NCBI GenBank assembly: GCA_022360095.1
Contig: JAKSDK010001387.1
Location: 1-54,774, forward strand
Length of the DNA stretch: 54,774 nt
Direction of reading: 5' to 3'
Origin: Phycisphaerales bacterium
GTDB taxonomy: Bacteria > Planctomycetota > Phycisphaerae > UBA1845 > UTPLA1
This document shows positions 44,383 through 53,252 of this stretch, piece by piece (the stretch's first letter is position 1; every line of letters begins with the position of its first letter). Position numbers and translations under genes: made by a program. The notes under the pieces were generated by a model. That model saw nothing but the letters and a program-made list of their open reading frames with translations. It was not told the DNA's origin and did not search any database.

Positions 44383-47046
44383 TTGAGAAAGCTCTTTGTG
44401 ACAGCAGTCGTCTTGCTCCTGGCCTCCGTTGACGCATTGCACGGCGCCCCACCCAAAAGGCAAAACCTGTTGAGCGCCAGAATCGAACGACGGGTCGTCA
44501 AATCGTTCGATTTCGACGAGCGAGGCCTGGGCAACTATGAATCCGTGCCGATGAACTGGCGGTCCATCACCACCCCGGGGTATCCCCGATTTCTGGAGGG
44601 ACAATTCGACAACGAAATCGGGCACGACGCGCAGCCGTCCTTTCACTTTTCGATTCAAGGGGGAAGCGTCGGCGCGTATTATCTCGCCAAGGACATTCCA
44701 GTTCATCCGGGCAGTGATTATCGTATCATCGGGTGGATACGTCCCCAAAAACTGAAACACGCCCGAGCTTACATCACCGCATATTATCTCGATCATGCAT
44801 TGAGAAAAATCGACAGCAGTGAGCAGCGCAGCGTCGGGATACATGGCGCCGGCGACGACGAACCCTGGACACAGGTGTCGATCGATTTGTTCGGCGGCGT
44901 CAAGAAAGCCCGGTGGATCGCACTGACGTGTCGAATCGAACAGGCTCCGAAGCCGCAACGCGGTGACGCCATGTTCCATCCCATCCACCACCGTGACGTG
45001 CACGGTGCGGCATGGTTTGACGACATCCAGGTCATGCGTTTCCCACGAGTGACCATGTCCCTGAACGCCGAGGCCAACGTCTGTCTGCCCGATCAACCGA
45101 CGGTCTGTACGATCAATACGAAGGATCTGGACGCCGCAGCCTTGGACATGAACCTCGACATCCTGGATGCCGAGGGGACGTTGGTCGAATCGCACCGGTT
45201 GGCGGGGCCGGGCCTGTCGGCCGGCGAGACGCCCGTCACGCTGGGGGATCTGCCGGCCGGTCTGTATGTCGCCAAGCTTTTCGTGAGCGACGGCGGACAG
45301 CCCGTATCGGCGCATGAACAGACGTTTCTGCGTCTGAATCCGAACCCGGTTCGCGCAAGCACGGACGACCGCAAACTGGGCGTGATCATCAACGCATCGT
45401 CACTCGATTATCCTGAGCTTACGGGACAATTGTTGAATCTCATGTCGCCGGGGATCGTCAAGATTCCACTTTGGCGCGACAGCATGAGCGACGAAGCGAT
45501 CGTGAGAGGGGATCCGAAAACCGACGACCTGGTGGACACGCTGAGCCGTCAGAACGTCACGATCGTAGGAACACTGGCGGCACTTCCTCCAAGCCTGGCC
45601 GCTCAATATGAGTTGCCTGATCGAACGCTCATGGCCGCTTTGGCATCGGATCCGGATCGTTGGCGACCCTATCTCGCCCTGATGCTCACCCGGCACGGCC
45701 ACCGGATAAACGCGTGGCAATTGGGACTGGACGACCGAATGTCCGGCGAGCCGTCGCGCGTGACCAAAGCGCTGGCCAATGTTCGCTCGGAAATGCAGCC
45801 GCTGATTGGCCGGCCAAAGCTGGTCATACCTCATCCGGTTCAGCTTCAAGTCGGTGAGAGCACGTTGCCCGCCGACGTGCTTTGCCTGAATGTTCCGCCT
45901 TACTATGCGGCCGATCGCCTTCGGAAGCAGTTCAACAGCTTCTCCAAAGATGGATTTGATGCGCGCTGGGCGACGATTGAGGCATCGGAGCCCGAGCGAT
46001 ATGTCAGGCGATGGCGCTTGATTGAGTTTGCGCGACGAGTGATTGCGGCACGTTGTGCCGACACGGACGCTGTTTTTATCCGCCAGCCCTGGCGTTTTGA
46101 TACCATCGATGACGAAGTGGTTGTGACGCCCCATGAAGAGTTCATCCTTTTGCGGACGCTGAGCCAAACTCTCGGCGACCTGACGCCTGCGACATCGGTC
46201 TGGGTCGGAGAAAACATGACGGCCTGGCTCTTCGCAGACCGCGCTGAGAGCCAGGGGGCGCTCGTTGTCTGGGCGGATGCGCAGGAGAGCAAGGAGCATC
46301 GGCTATCAATCAGCCTGGGAGACAAAGCCCGGCAGATTGACCTTTGGGGGAACGTGCGTGCCGGAAAATCAATCACAGACGGGCGAGAATTCACCGTCGG
46401 CGCAATACCTCAGGTTATTCGTCCGGTGTCGCTCTGGCGCGTCAAGATGCAGTCGAGCTTCACGGTGAACGAGCCTGTATTGCAACCCACGATTCAGGAT
46501 CATGAACGCATTGTGACATTCACGAACACGCACCCGTCGAAACTCACGGGCTTGTTGCACTTGGAAGCACCGTCCGGATGGCGCATTCGGCCCAAAAAGG
46601 TGGCCCTTGATTTGGCAGCGGGTGAATCGAAGCCCATCGAGTTCACGTTGCGCATCCCGAGCAATCAAGCCGTTGGTCATTACGCGGTGCTCGGTCATTT
46701 GAGAGTGGCCGGCAATGAGTTCCCGAGCCTGACGCTACGGGCGCCGCTGCAAGTCAGCGCCCCTGGACTGGACGTCAACGTCGCAGCGTACCGACGAGGC
46801 GACGTCCTGCGAATCGTCCAACGAATTACGAACCGAACCGACGACCGTGTGGACTTGAAGGCGTATTTGATCTCACCCGAACGGGCCAGGGATCAGCGGC
46901 TCGTGCGAAATCTGGCGGCGGGAAAAACAGTCATTCGTGAGTACGAGGCGCCGAATGCCGAAAAACTCTCAGGCCGACACATCCGTGTCTCGGTCGAGCA
47001 AATCAACGGCGAGATGCGACACAACACGGTCATCAGGATTGATTGA
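44383..47046 (+). CDS. Large exported protein with carbohydrate-binding-like and Ig-like domains
   Basis: A protein of 887 residues with a TTG start (GAGAGG upstream) and a signal peptide (KLFVTAVVLLLASVDALHG). Residues about 40-210 look like a galactose-binding jelly roll (FDFDERGLGNYESVPMNW, then SVGAYYLAKDIPVHPGSDYR). A TIM-barrel-like region spans about 320-560 (KLGVIINASSLDYPEL, INAWQLGLDD), but the acidic residues of known glycosidases are not evident. The C-terminus has two Ig-like/NEW3-type modules (GLLHLEAPSGWRIRPKKVAL and LDVNVAAYRRGDVLRIVQ). It is probably an extracellular glycan-related protein of planctomycete type. The stop overlaps the convergent GNAT gene by 14 bp. Confidence 0.7.
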   Translation: MRKLFVTAVVLLLASVDALHGAPPKRQNLLSARIERRVVKSFDFDERGLGNYESVPMNWRSITTPGYPRFLEGQFDNEIGHDAQPSFHFSIQGGSVGAYYLAKDIPVHPGSDYRIIGWIRPQKLKHARAYITAYYLDHALRKIDSSEQRSVGIHGAGDDEPWTQVSIDLFGGVKKARWIALTCRIEQAPKPQRGDAMFHPIHHRDVHGAAWFDDIQVMRFPRVTMSLNAEANVCLPDQPTVCTINTKDLDAAALDMNLDILDAEGTLVESHRLAGPGLSAGETPVTLGDLPAGLYVAKLFVSDGGQPVSAHEQTFLRLNPNPVRASTDDRKLGVIINASSLDYPELTGQLLNLMSPGIVKIPLWRDSMSDEAIVRGDPKTDDLVDTLSRQNVTIVGTLAALPPSLAAQYELPDRTLMAALASDPDRWRPYLALMLTRHGHRINAWQLGLDDRMSGEPSRVTKALANVRSEMQPLIGRPKLVIPHPVQLQVGESTLPADVLCLNVPPYYAADRLRKQFNSFSKDGFDARWATIEASEPERYVRRWRLIEFARRVIAARCADTDAVFIRQPWRFDTIDDEVVVTPHEEFILLRTLSQTLGDLTPATSVWVGENMTAWLFADRAESQGALVVWADAQESKEHRLSISLGDKARQIDLWGNVRAGKSITDGREFTVGAIPQVIRPVSLWRVKMQSSFTVNEPVLQPTIQDHERIVTFTNTHPSKLTGLLHLEAPSGWRIRPKKVALDLAAGESKPIEFTLRIPSNQAVGHYAVLGHLRVAGNEFPSLTLRAPLQVSAPGLDVNVAAYRRGDVLRIVQRITNRTDDRVDLKAYLISPERARDQRLVRNLAAGKTVIREYEAPNAEKLSGRHIRVSVEQINGEMRHNTVIRID

Positions 47047-47716
47047 GCGCGCGCCGTCGTGAAACCGTTCCCGAACGAAGCTGCGCCGTATCCCTCACAA
47101 ACGGAATCCCTCGCCCTTGCGTTCCCCGGGCCATCGTCGTCTCTTCGAACTGATGACGCTTGGCCTCCATACGATAGAAATGGTGTGTACAGTGAGTGTT
47201 TTTGAAATATTTGCGCTCGCGGCCCGTGATGATCATTCCGCATTTCTCATAGCAGCGAATCGCCGTTTTGTTTTCGGGAAACACGACCAACAAAACGTCA
47301 CTGGCCGTCAGGACTTGGAACGCATGCCTTAAGAGTGCCTGCACGAATCGCTGACCGTGGCCTCGGCCTCTGCAATCAGGGTCCAACACGAAATGCCCGA
47401 TCCACATCTGATTTGATCGTTTCGGCATCCTGTTCAGCTCGGCATAGCCGATCGGCCCGTCGAGACCTTGGCGGTCCGACGTCGGATCAGTGCTCCAAAA
47501 CAAGAAACGATAACCGACGTTATTTCCCCAGGCGATCACCTTGGAGGCGGACAAGGGCGGAGCCGTTCCGGGCGCCAACCAGGTCAGCTCCTCCTCGGAT
47601 CGAACCCACGACGCAATCAGCGGCGCATAGAGGGCATCGAAATCGGATATGCAATACGAGGCCACTGGTGATGAGGCCGTTTCGTTTTGTCTTGGGATGG
47701 CAATCAGATCCGACAT
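47033..47716 (-). CDS. GNAT family N-acetyltransferase with basic tail
   Basis: A protein of 227 residues; GGAGG lies eight bases before the ATG. The acetyl-CoA motif is LDPDCRGRGHGQRFVQALL, preceded by the strand WIGHFV and followed by VVFPENKTAIRCYEKCGM, as in RimI/RimJ-like enzymes. The N-terminus adds a domain of about 90 residues. The C-terminal about 45 residues are basic and poorly conserved. The 3' end overlaps the convergent gene by 14 bp. The substrate is unknown. ribBA starts upstream on the same strand but 37 bp away. Confidence 0.8.
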   Translation of the reverse strand: MSDLIAIPRQNETASSPVASYCISDFDALYAPLIASWVRSEEELTWLAPGTAPPLSASKVIAWGNNVGYRFLFWSTDPTSDRQGLDGPIGYAELNRMPKRSNQMWIGHFVLDPDCRGRGHGQRFVQALLRHAFQVLTASDVLLVVFPENKTAIRCYEKCGMIITGRERKYFKNTHCTHHFYRMEAKRHQFEETTMARGTQGRGIPFVRDTAQLRSGTVSRRRALNQS

Positions 47717-47753
47717 CGTGGAGCCTCCGGCCTATGCTCAAAAAACAGCCTGA

Positions 47754-49004
47754 TCAACTGTCTTCATCGAGCATATGACCCATTTTTTCCTGCTTGGTTT
47801 GCAAGTATCGACGGTTGTCCGGGTTGGACTTGACTTGAATGGGCAGTTGCTCCGTCACCTCGAGCCCATAGACCTGCAAACGACTGATCTTTTTCGGATT
47901 GTTGGTCAGAATACGAATCTCGTTCAGGCCGAGATCGCGAAGGATCTGCGCCCCGATCCCGTAATCGCGCTTATCCGCGGGAAAGCCAAGATACTCATTG
48001 GCTTCCACCGTATCCAAACCTTGATCCTGAAGGCGGTAGGCATGCAGCTTATTCATCAGGCCGATGCCACGGCCTTCCTGTCGCAGATAGACAATCACAC
48101 CTTCGCCGGCGTTGCTAATCACTTCCATGGCCTGTTGCAGTTGTGACCCGCAATCGCAACGGCTGGAATCAAAGACGTCGCCGGTCAAACACTGAGAATG
48201 CACTCGAACTAAGACGGGATGATTCACTTCAACAGTTTCACCATTGGAATCGAACTGTCCGATCGATCCCATGCAAAGCGCAACGTGCGGCTCGCTATCG
48301 AGCACGGACCGATAGGCATGAAGCGTCCACTGACCCCATCGGTTGTGAAGCGGAACAGACTCGGTCCGCATCACCGAGCGCTCGCGTTGAAGACGGTATT
48401 CGATCAGCGACGCGATGCTGCAAATCTTCAGATCGTGTTGGCGAGCAAACTGGACCAGGTCGTCCATTCGCGCAATCTCTCCGTTCTCCTTGAGAATCTC
48501 GATAATCAGACCTGCAGGTTTCAGACCGGCCAGCCGGGCGAGGTCGACGCTGGCTTCCGTGTGGCCCGCACGGACCAGCACGCCGCCGACCTGACTCTTG
48601 AGCGGACTGATGTGGCCGGGACGGCGAAAATCGGACGGCTGCGAATCGTCGGCAAGACAACGATGAATCGTTCGGCAACGGTCCGCGGCACTGACGCCGG
48701 TGGTCACGCCGAATTCCGGAGCCGCGTCGATCGAAATCGTATAAGCCGTGCCGTGCTCGGCCGTGTTCTCATTGGTTTGGGGATACAGGTGGAGGCTTTC
48801 ACAAATCTCCGCCGCCAGGGGAAGACACAGTTTGCCTGCAGCCTTGCGGATCATGAAATTGATCATCTCCGGTGTGACGAGTTCGGCGGCGCAGACCAGA
48901 TCGCCTTCGTTCTCACGATCTTCGTCGTCCACAAGAATGACAAAACGCCCCGCCTTGAGCTCGTCGATGATTTCCGGGATTGAACTCATTTCAGATTGAC
49001 TCAT
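47754..49004 (-). CDS. ribBA: Bifunctional 3,4-dihydroxy-2-butanone-4-phosphate synthase/GTP cyclohydrolase II
   Basis: A protein of 416 residues making both riboflavin precursors. The RibB half has FVILVDDEDRENEGDL, GVTTGVSAADRCRTI and the late RAGHTEASVDLARLAG. The RibA half has VLVRVHSQCLTGDVFDSSRC with the zinc cysteines, YLRQEGRGIGLMNKLHAY and LTNNPKKI. An ATG at 49004 follows GGAGAC; the GTG at 49007 directly before it is possible. It begins 3 bp after the pgsA-like stop, so the two are co-transcribed. No FMN riboswitch is seen in front of either gene. Confidence 0.95.
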   Translation of the reverse strand: MSQSEMSSIPEIIDELKAGRFVILVDDEDRENEGDLVCAAELVTPEMINFMIRKAAGKLCLPLAAEICESLHLYPQTNENTAEHGTAYTISIDAAPEFGVTTGVSAADRCRTIHRCLADDSQPSDFRRPGHISPLKSQVGGVLVRAGHTEASVDLARLAGLKPAGLIIEILKENGEIARMDDLVQFARQHDLKICSIASLIEYRLQRERSVMRTESVPLHNRWGQWTLHAYRSVLDSEPHVALCMGSIGQFDSNGETVEVNHPVLVRVHSQCLTGDVFDSSRCDCGSQLQQAMEVISNAGEGVIVYLRQEGRGIGLMNKLHAYRLQDQGLDTVEANEYLGFPADKRDYGIGAQILRDLGLNEIRILTNNPKKISRLQVYGLEVTEQLPIQVKSNPDNRRYLQTKQEKMGHMLDEDS

Positions 49005-49007
49005 CAC

Positions 49008-49643
49008 CTAGTCTCCAGGGTCTTCTTGACTTTTTTCAGCAGCGGATCGCGCCAACTGCCGACTGCCGATTCGCAAGTAATCGAGCGTCGCACACACGGC
49101 CAGAATCGTGGCCGCCCACCAGAGAATCTCGGGCAGCTTCCAAAGCCAGACCGGCAGATCCAGCCACAATAGCATAGCCAAAACCAGAGCAAGCTGCACG
49201 GTGGTACACCATTTACCCGGAAGCCGAGGCTGAATGAAAGGTTTTCCCGTCACCAAGTAGGTCACGGCGAAGCCAATACTGACCACTAGGTCCTTACCGA
49301 CGGCCGCAACGGCAACCCAGTCCGGCAAGTGCATCGGCGTCTCTTGCATAGGAGAATGAACGCCATGGATACAGAGGATCAGCACGGCCGTCGTAATGAG
49401 CACCTTGTCGGCGAGAGGGTCGAGGAACTTCCCCAGATCGGATTCATCGTGCAGCCGACGGGCAAGAAACCCGTCGAGCATGTCGCTGACGGCCATGAGT
49501 GCGAAAATGCTGATCGCCGCCCAGCGTAGCCAGCCGTAGCCCGGTTGATCCTGGTTGAGAAGGCAGACGACGAACGGCCCGATCAGGAGTATGCGCCCGA
49601 TGGTGATGCGGTTCGGCCACCCCAAACGAAGGGTCTTGCCCAA
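49008..49643 (-). CDS. pgsA: CDP-alcohol phosphatidyltransferase (PgsA-like)
   Basis: A protein of 211 residues, TTG start with GGAGG eight bases upstream. The family motif DMLDGFLARRLHDESDLGKF followed by LDPLADK (Asp54 to Asp79) binds the CDP group and metal. Several hydrophobic helices follow, interrupted by a loop with GKWCTTVQ typical of phosphatidylglycerophosphate synthases. It makes phosphatidylglycerophosphate or a related lipid head group. It is translated just before ribBA. Confidence 0.88.
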   Translation of the reverse strand: MGKTLRLGWPNRITIGRILLIGPFVVCLLNQDQPGYGWLRWAAISIFALMAVSDMLDGFLARRLHDESDLGKFLDPLADKVLITTAVLILCIHGVHSPMQETPMHLPDWVAVAAVGKDLVVSIGFAVTYLVTGKPFIQPRLPGKWCTTVQLALVLAMLLWLDLPVWLWKLPEILWWAATILAVCATLDYLRIGSRQLARSAAEKSQEDPGD

Positions 49644-49788
49644 GTCGGTCGACCTCCATGCCCCCCGGATGCACCCTCATCGTTATCCTACGATCAACTC
49701 CAATGCTTCACAATGCGTAATTCGACCCATGTGGCAAGAACGCTGTCGTGACTTTCTTGAGCGGGTCCACCATGAGCGTGCAATGCGG

Positions 49789-49826
49789 AAAGCCCCGGGG
49801 TCAGGCATGCCCGACCCCGGGGCTTT
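49789..49826. repeat. GC-rich palindrome related to the 16576 hairpin
   Basis: AAAGCCCCGGGGTC pairs with GACCCCGGGGCTTT around AGGCATGCCC. The core GTCAGGCATGCC is shared with 16576-16610. It lies in a divergent region where no gene ends, so it is not a simple terminator of a neighbour. Confidence 0.65.
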
Positions 49827-49853
49827 GTCAGCTTCAGATCGCTCTGCTATACT
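49825..49853 (+). promoter_or_regulatory. Sigma70-type promoter of the LOG-family gene
   Basis: TTGTCA (49825-49830), a 17-bp spacer and TATACT (49848-49853). The -35 touches the right edge of the palindrome. The predicted start near 49860 leaves about 45 nt of leader. Confidence 0.75.
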
Positions 49854-49905
49854 GGAGGGTTCCGATTATGGAGGAATTTATGGAACCCTGTAGGAAGATG
49901 CGCTC

Positions 49906-50958
49906 ATGAGTACGACGCCCTTGAATGATGAAGAACGCGCCGCCAGAGACAAGGCCATTCAAACCTTTGTCGAGAGTTTTGCACCGGGCCGGGACGCCGA
50001 TCTTTATGCCAACATGTTACGGACAGTGTGCCGAATGTCCCGCGATGAGACAAGCCGAGCCGATGTTAAACTCTGCGACAAGGCGCTGGCCGAACTGCGC
50101 TACGCCTTCAAGACGTTTGCGCCCTACGAACAGATCCCGAAGGTCTCCATCTTCGGCTCCAGCCGCACCCCGGAAGACCACTCTGAATATCTTCAGGCCG
50201 TGAAGTTCGCCGAGCGCATGCGCGAGGAAAACTGGATGGTCATTACCGGCGCCGGCGACGGGATTATGAAAGCCGGTCACGGCGGCGCAGGGCCCGAGGC
50301 CAGTTTCGGCGTTGCGATTCGGCTGCCGTTTGAACAGCGAACGAATGACATTATTGAAGGTGACAAGAAGCTGGTGAACTTCAAGTACTTCTTCACCCGA
50401 AAATTGATGTTCACAAAAGAAGCCAAAGCGGTGGCCTTGCTGCCGGGCGGCTTCGGGACTCAGGACGAGGGCTTCGAAGTCCTCACATTGGTTCAGACCG
50501 GTAAGGCGTCCCTCGTCCCGATCGTCTTGATCGACGCGCCCGGCGGAACTTATTGGCAGCATTGGCGGACGTACGTCAAAGCGGAATTGCTCCACAACGA
50601 CATGATCAGCGCCGAAGACATGAATCTGATCAAGGTCACCGATGACGTCGAGGAGGCTGTTCAGGAAATCCTGCAGTTCTATCGGCGATACCACTCCGCT
50701 CGTTACGTCAAGGATAAGCTGGTGATCCGTATGAACACTCCCTTGCCGGACGGGGCCCTGGCCGAGATCCAGAAGGAATTCTCCGACATCGTCGAGAAGG
50801 GCACGATCGAGGGCGCGTCGCCCTTGCCGGAAGAAAATGGCGAATTTCCGGAGAAACCGCGCCTGACCCTACAGTTCAACCGTCGCTCGCACGGACGACT
50901 CCGGCAGATGATCGATTACATCAACCATGTGGACATGCCCGCGGCGGCGAGGACCTAG
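49906..50958 (+). CDS. LOG family Rossmann-fold protein (TIGR00730-like)
   Basis: A protein of 350 residues. The core VSIFGSSRTPEDHSEY, MVITGAGDGIMKAGHGGAG and LLPGGFGTQDEGFEVLTL (PGGxGTxxE at 180-188) is the LOG signature, found in cytokinin-riboside 5'-monophosphate phosphoribohydrolases and nucleotide nucleosidases such as PpnN. It has extra N-terminal (about 75) and C-terminal (about 85) segments, making it longer than plant-type LOG. The probable reaction is nucleoside monophosphate hydrolysis. It heads a run with the phosphatase (8 bp downstream) and DAHP synthase genes. Confidence 0.88.
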   Translation: MSTTPLNDEERAARDKAIQTFVESFAPGRDADLYANMLRTVCRMSRDETSRADVKLCDKALAELRYAFKTFAPYEQIPKVSIFGSSRTPEDHSEYLQAVKFAERMREENWMVITGAGDGIMKAGHGGAGPEASFGVAIRLPFEQRTNDIIEGDKKLVNFKYFFTRKLMFTKEAKAVALLPGGFGTQDEGFEVLTLVQTGKASLVPIVLIDAPGGTYWQHWRTYVKAELLHNDMISAEDMNLIKVTDDVEEAVQEILQFYRRYHSARYVKDKLVIRMNTPLPDGALAEIQKEFSDIVEKGTIEGASPLPEENGEFPEKPRLTLQFNRRSHGRLRQMIDYINHVDMPAAART

Positions 50959-50966
50959 CGAAGACG

Positions 50967-51518
50967 ATGTTGCGAACGCTACTACTTGCGATGGCCCTGC
51001 TCATCCCGCCTGGCGCGACGGCCATCGCCTCAAAGCTTCTTCACTTTCCCAAGCGGTTTGCCGTTGTCGAGCCGGCCAAGCTTTATCGGGGGGGCTATCC
51101 CTCGCCTTGGAATCTTCGCAATCTCAAGGACGAGCATGAAATTCGAACGATCGTCAGTCTGACAGGCAAAGTCGACAAGCCGCATGAACTGGAAATGCTG
51201 GCAACAAAAAAGGAATTGGGTCTGCAACATCGCCGCATCCCCTTGCCGGGTAACGGTTGTGGTGAATTCGCTGATCTTGATCGGGCGGCGGACGCGCTGA
51301 GCGTTGAGGAGGATCAGCCCATATTCTTCCATTGTCAGGCCGGCAAGCAACGGTCCAATGCCGTGCTGGCGGCCTATCGCATGAAGCACTGTGGCTGGAC
51401 GCTCAAAAAAGCATTAAGTGAACTTGAAACGCACCACGGCCTGGAGCAAGACGGTCGCGAAAAGGTACTTGTGGACCACCTGACTGAATACGCAAAGTGG
51501 CTCAAAGTTGCCGAGTAG
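50967..51518 (+). CDS. Exported Cys-based (dual-specificity-like) phosphatase
   Basis: A protein of 183 residues with an N-terminal hydrophobic signal (RTLLLAMALLIPPGATAIA). The active-site loop FHCQAGKQRSNAVLAAYRM gives C-X5-R (Cys123, Arg129), as in tyrosine and dual-specificity phosphatases. LYRGGYPSPWNLRNL and RTIVSLTG are the upstream blocks of the DSP/Siw14-like class. The signal suggests it acts outside the cytoplasm. It starts 8 bp after the LOG gene and ends 40 bp before the DAHP synthase start. Confidence 0.82.
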   Translation: MLRTLLLAMALLIPPGATAIASKLLHFPKRFAVVEPAKLYRGGYPSPWNLRNLKDEHEIRTIVSLTGKVDKPHELEMLATKKELGLQHRRIPLPGNGCGEFADLDRAADALSVEEDQPIFFHCQAGKQRSNAVLAAYRMKHCGWTLKKALSELETHHGLEQDGREKVLVDHLTEYAKWLKVAE

Positions 51519-51558
51519 GCGCCCCTGCGTCGGCCCAAATCCACCTGAGATTATCCCC

Positions 51559-52575
51559 ATGTTGATCCTGATGAAAAAAAGCGCCACGCCCGAACAAATC
51601 AACGCGGTCTGCGATCGCGTTCGGGAGATTGGCTTCACGCCGCACGAGATTCCCGGCAGCATTCGTGTCGCCGTTGGCATCACGGGAAACAGCGGAGCCG
51701 TCTCACCTGAAAACTTCATGCATCTCGAGGGCGTGGCCGAATGCGTGCCGGTTTCGAATCCGTACAAGCTTGTGAGCCGCGAGGTCAAGCCTGATCCGAC
51801 GGTCGTCAATGTGGGAGATGTATCGATCGGCGACGGCAGCAGCCTGGCCCTGATTGCCGGACCGTGCTCGGTTGAATCGCGCGATCAGATCTTCCGCACG
51901 GCCGAGGCCGTTGCCCGAAGCGGAGCCAAGCTATTGCGCGGCGGAGCGTTCAAGCCTCGAACGTCGCCCTATGCCTTTCAAGGACTTAAGGAGGACGGGC
52001 TGAAACTTCTGGATGAAGTCCGGAGGGAATTCGATCTGCGGATCGTCACCGAGGTGAAGGACACCGAGACGTTGGACGCCGTGGCGGACGTGGCGGATAT
52101 CCTCCAGATCGGCGCGCGAAATATGCAGAACTTCTCACTGCTGGAAGCCTGTGGCCACCTTCGCAAGCCTGTGCTTCTCAAGCGGGGCATCAGCGCGACA
52201 CTAAAAGAGCTGTTCATGGCCGCGGAGTATTTGTTGTCGTTGGGTAACTATGAGGTCATCCTCTGCGAGCGCGGCATTCGCACTTTTGAAACCATGACCC
52301 GAAACACGTTTGATCTTTCCGCCGTCGTGATGATCAAGCATCACACCCACTTGCCGGTCATCGCTGATCCGTCGCACGGCGTCGGCGTCAACTGGGCCGT
52401 GCCCCCGCTGGCGAGGGCGGCGGTCGTGGCCGGTGCGGACGGCGTGATGGTCGAAGTCCATCCCGAGCCCGGCAAGGCGTTGTCCGACGGTCAACAATCC
52501 TTGACCTTGGACGAATACAGGAAACTCGCGACAGAGTTGACCGAACTCGCCGCCTGGCAGTCTGATCACGGCTGA
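51559..52575 (+). CDS. aroF: 3-deoxy-7-phosphoheptulonate synthase (type I-beta, with regulatory N-domain)
   Basis: A protein of 338 residues starting MLILMKKSATPEQINAV. The first about 70 residues form a ferredoxin-like/ACT-type domain, as in Thermotoga-type DAHP synthases, where it serves feedback control. The core has LALIAGPCSVESRDQI, KLLRGGAFKPRTSPYAFQGL, VLLKRGISATLKELFMAAEY, ILCERGIRTFET and VIADPSHGVG, followed by EVHPEPGKALSDGQQSL. It starts the shikimate pathway. The last codons (QSDHG) and the following bases are repeated at 53289-53337 beyond the RAYT element. Confidence 0.93.
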   Translation: MLILMKKSATPEQINAVCDRVREIGFTPHEIPGSIRVAVGITGNSGAVSPENFMHLEGVAECVPVSNPYKLVSREVKPDPTVVNVGDVSIGDGSSLALIAGPCSVESRDQIFRTAEAVARSGAKLLRGGAFKPRTSPYAFQGLKEDGLKLLDEVRREFDLRIVTEVKDTETLDAVADVADILQIGARNMQNFSLLEACGHLRKPVLLKRGISATLKELFMAAEYLLSLGNYEVILCERGIRTFETMTRNTFDLSAVVMIKHHTHLPVIADPSHGVGVNWAVPPLARAAVVAGADGVMVEVHPEPGKALSDGQQSLTLDEYRKLATELTELAAWQSDHG

Positions 52576-52606
52576 TGTGGGCACCCCGCTTGACGAATGG
52601 GAGATC
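52558..52606 (+). repeat. 49-bp direct repeat flanking the RAYT element, left copy
   Basis: It begins inside the last codons of the DAHP synthase gene and continues 30 bp past the stop. It matches 53289-53337 at 48 of 49 positions (T/C difference). Confidence 0.9.
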
Positions 52607-52609
52607 GAA

Positions 52610-52646
52610 GGATGGGTGCCCCGCCCCCTCCGGGGGTGGGGGACGG
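52610..52646 (+). repeat. REP-like hairpin, left inverted repeat of the RAYT element
   Basis: This 37-bp sequence is the inverted complement of 53253-53289 with two mismatches. Internally it can fold as CCCCGCCCCC against GGGGGTGGGG with a 3-nt loop, a typical REP hairpin. It lies at the 3' end of the transposase gene. Confidence 0.85.
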
Positions 52647-52647
52647 A

Positions 52648-53226
52648 TTAGAACTCAAACGGAATATCCCCATTCCAGTTCATATCGATGAGCGAGTCGT
52701 CGCCCGATTGATAATACGGAAAACTACTCCATCGCCACTGTTCGGCCCGGTCCACCAGGCACCTCCGAATCGGGTTTTTATGAATGTAATCTAGTTTCTC
52801 CAATAACGTATCATCCCGAACCACGTTGAAATCATAACCACGTGGCTTCCAAAACGGCCTGGCGCCTTGCCCTGTCGCCCAGGCATCGAGTGGCCGTGTT
52901 CCAAGCGAGCGTTTGCTTCGCCATATGTCGCGCAGCGCTTCCTTTCCATCGTGTCCGCTCGCGCCCTTGAGCATGTTCAGGATTGGTGAAATTGGTGTGA
53001 TCTCGTTTGAGCCCTTTGCCTGTGGAGCGGTCAGCAGGTGGACATGCTCCGGCATGATGACATATCCGATCCAGCGGATTTTGAACGTCTCACGGGTTGA
53101 TTTCATGGCCTCGATGAAAGCCAGCTTGACGCTGTCATGTCGGAAAAATTGAAGGCGACGGAAGCACGAGAAGGTAATGAAGTGAATTTGATTGGGCTCG
53201 TCATGTCGTTGCAGACGACTGGGCAT
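52648..53226 (-). CDS. REP-associated tyrosine transposase (RAYT, IS200/Y1 family)
   Basis: A protein of 192 residues starting MPSRLQRHDEPNQIHFITFS, the usual RAYT N-terminus. The HUH metal motif is MPEHVHLL (HVH), and the catalytic Tyr lies in LDYIHKNPIRRCLVDR, followed by WRWSSFPYY, the RAYT C-terminal signature. An in-frame start further upstream at 53283 would run through the inverted repeat and is rejected. The enzyme should nick and rejoin single-stranded REP hairpins. The gene is flanked by inverted REP-like hairpins and 49-bp direct repeats. RAYT genes are usually single-copy and domesticated, but this one shows traces of movement. Confidence 0.93.
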   Translation of the reverse strand: MPSRLQRHDEPNQIHFITFSCFRRLQFFRHDSVKLAFIEAMKSTRETFKIRWIGYVIMPEHVHLLTAPQAKGSNEITPISPILNMLKGASGHDGKEALRDIWRSKRSLGTRPLDAWATGQGARPFWKPRGYDFNVVRDDTLLEKLDYIHKNPIRRCLVDRAEQWRWSSFPYYQSGDDSLIDMNWNGDIPFEF

Positions 53227-53252
53227 GGGCGGAAGTGTAACCTTTGTGCCGT

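Noticed and set aside
47754..49905. FMN riboswitch before the ribBA unit
   Set aside because: Neither the pgsA/ribBA junction nor the region before pgsA shows the conserved FMN element pattern.
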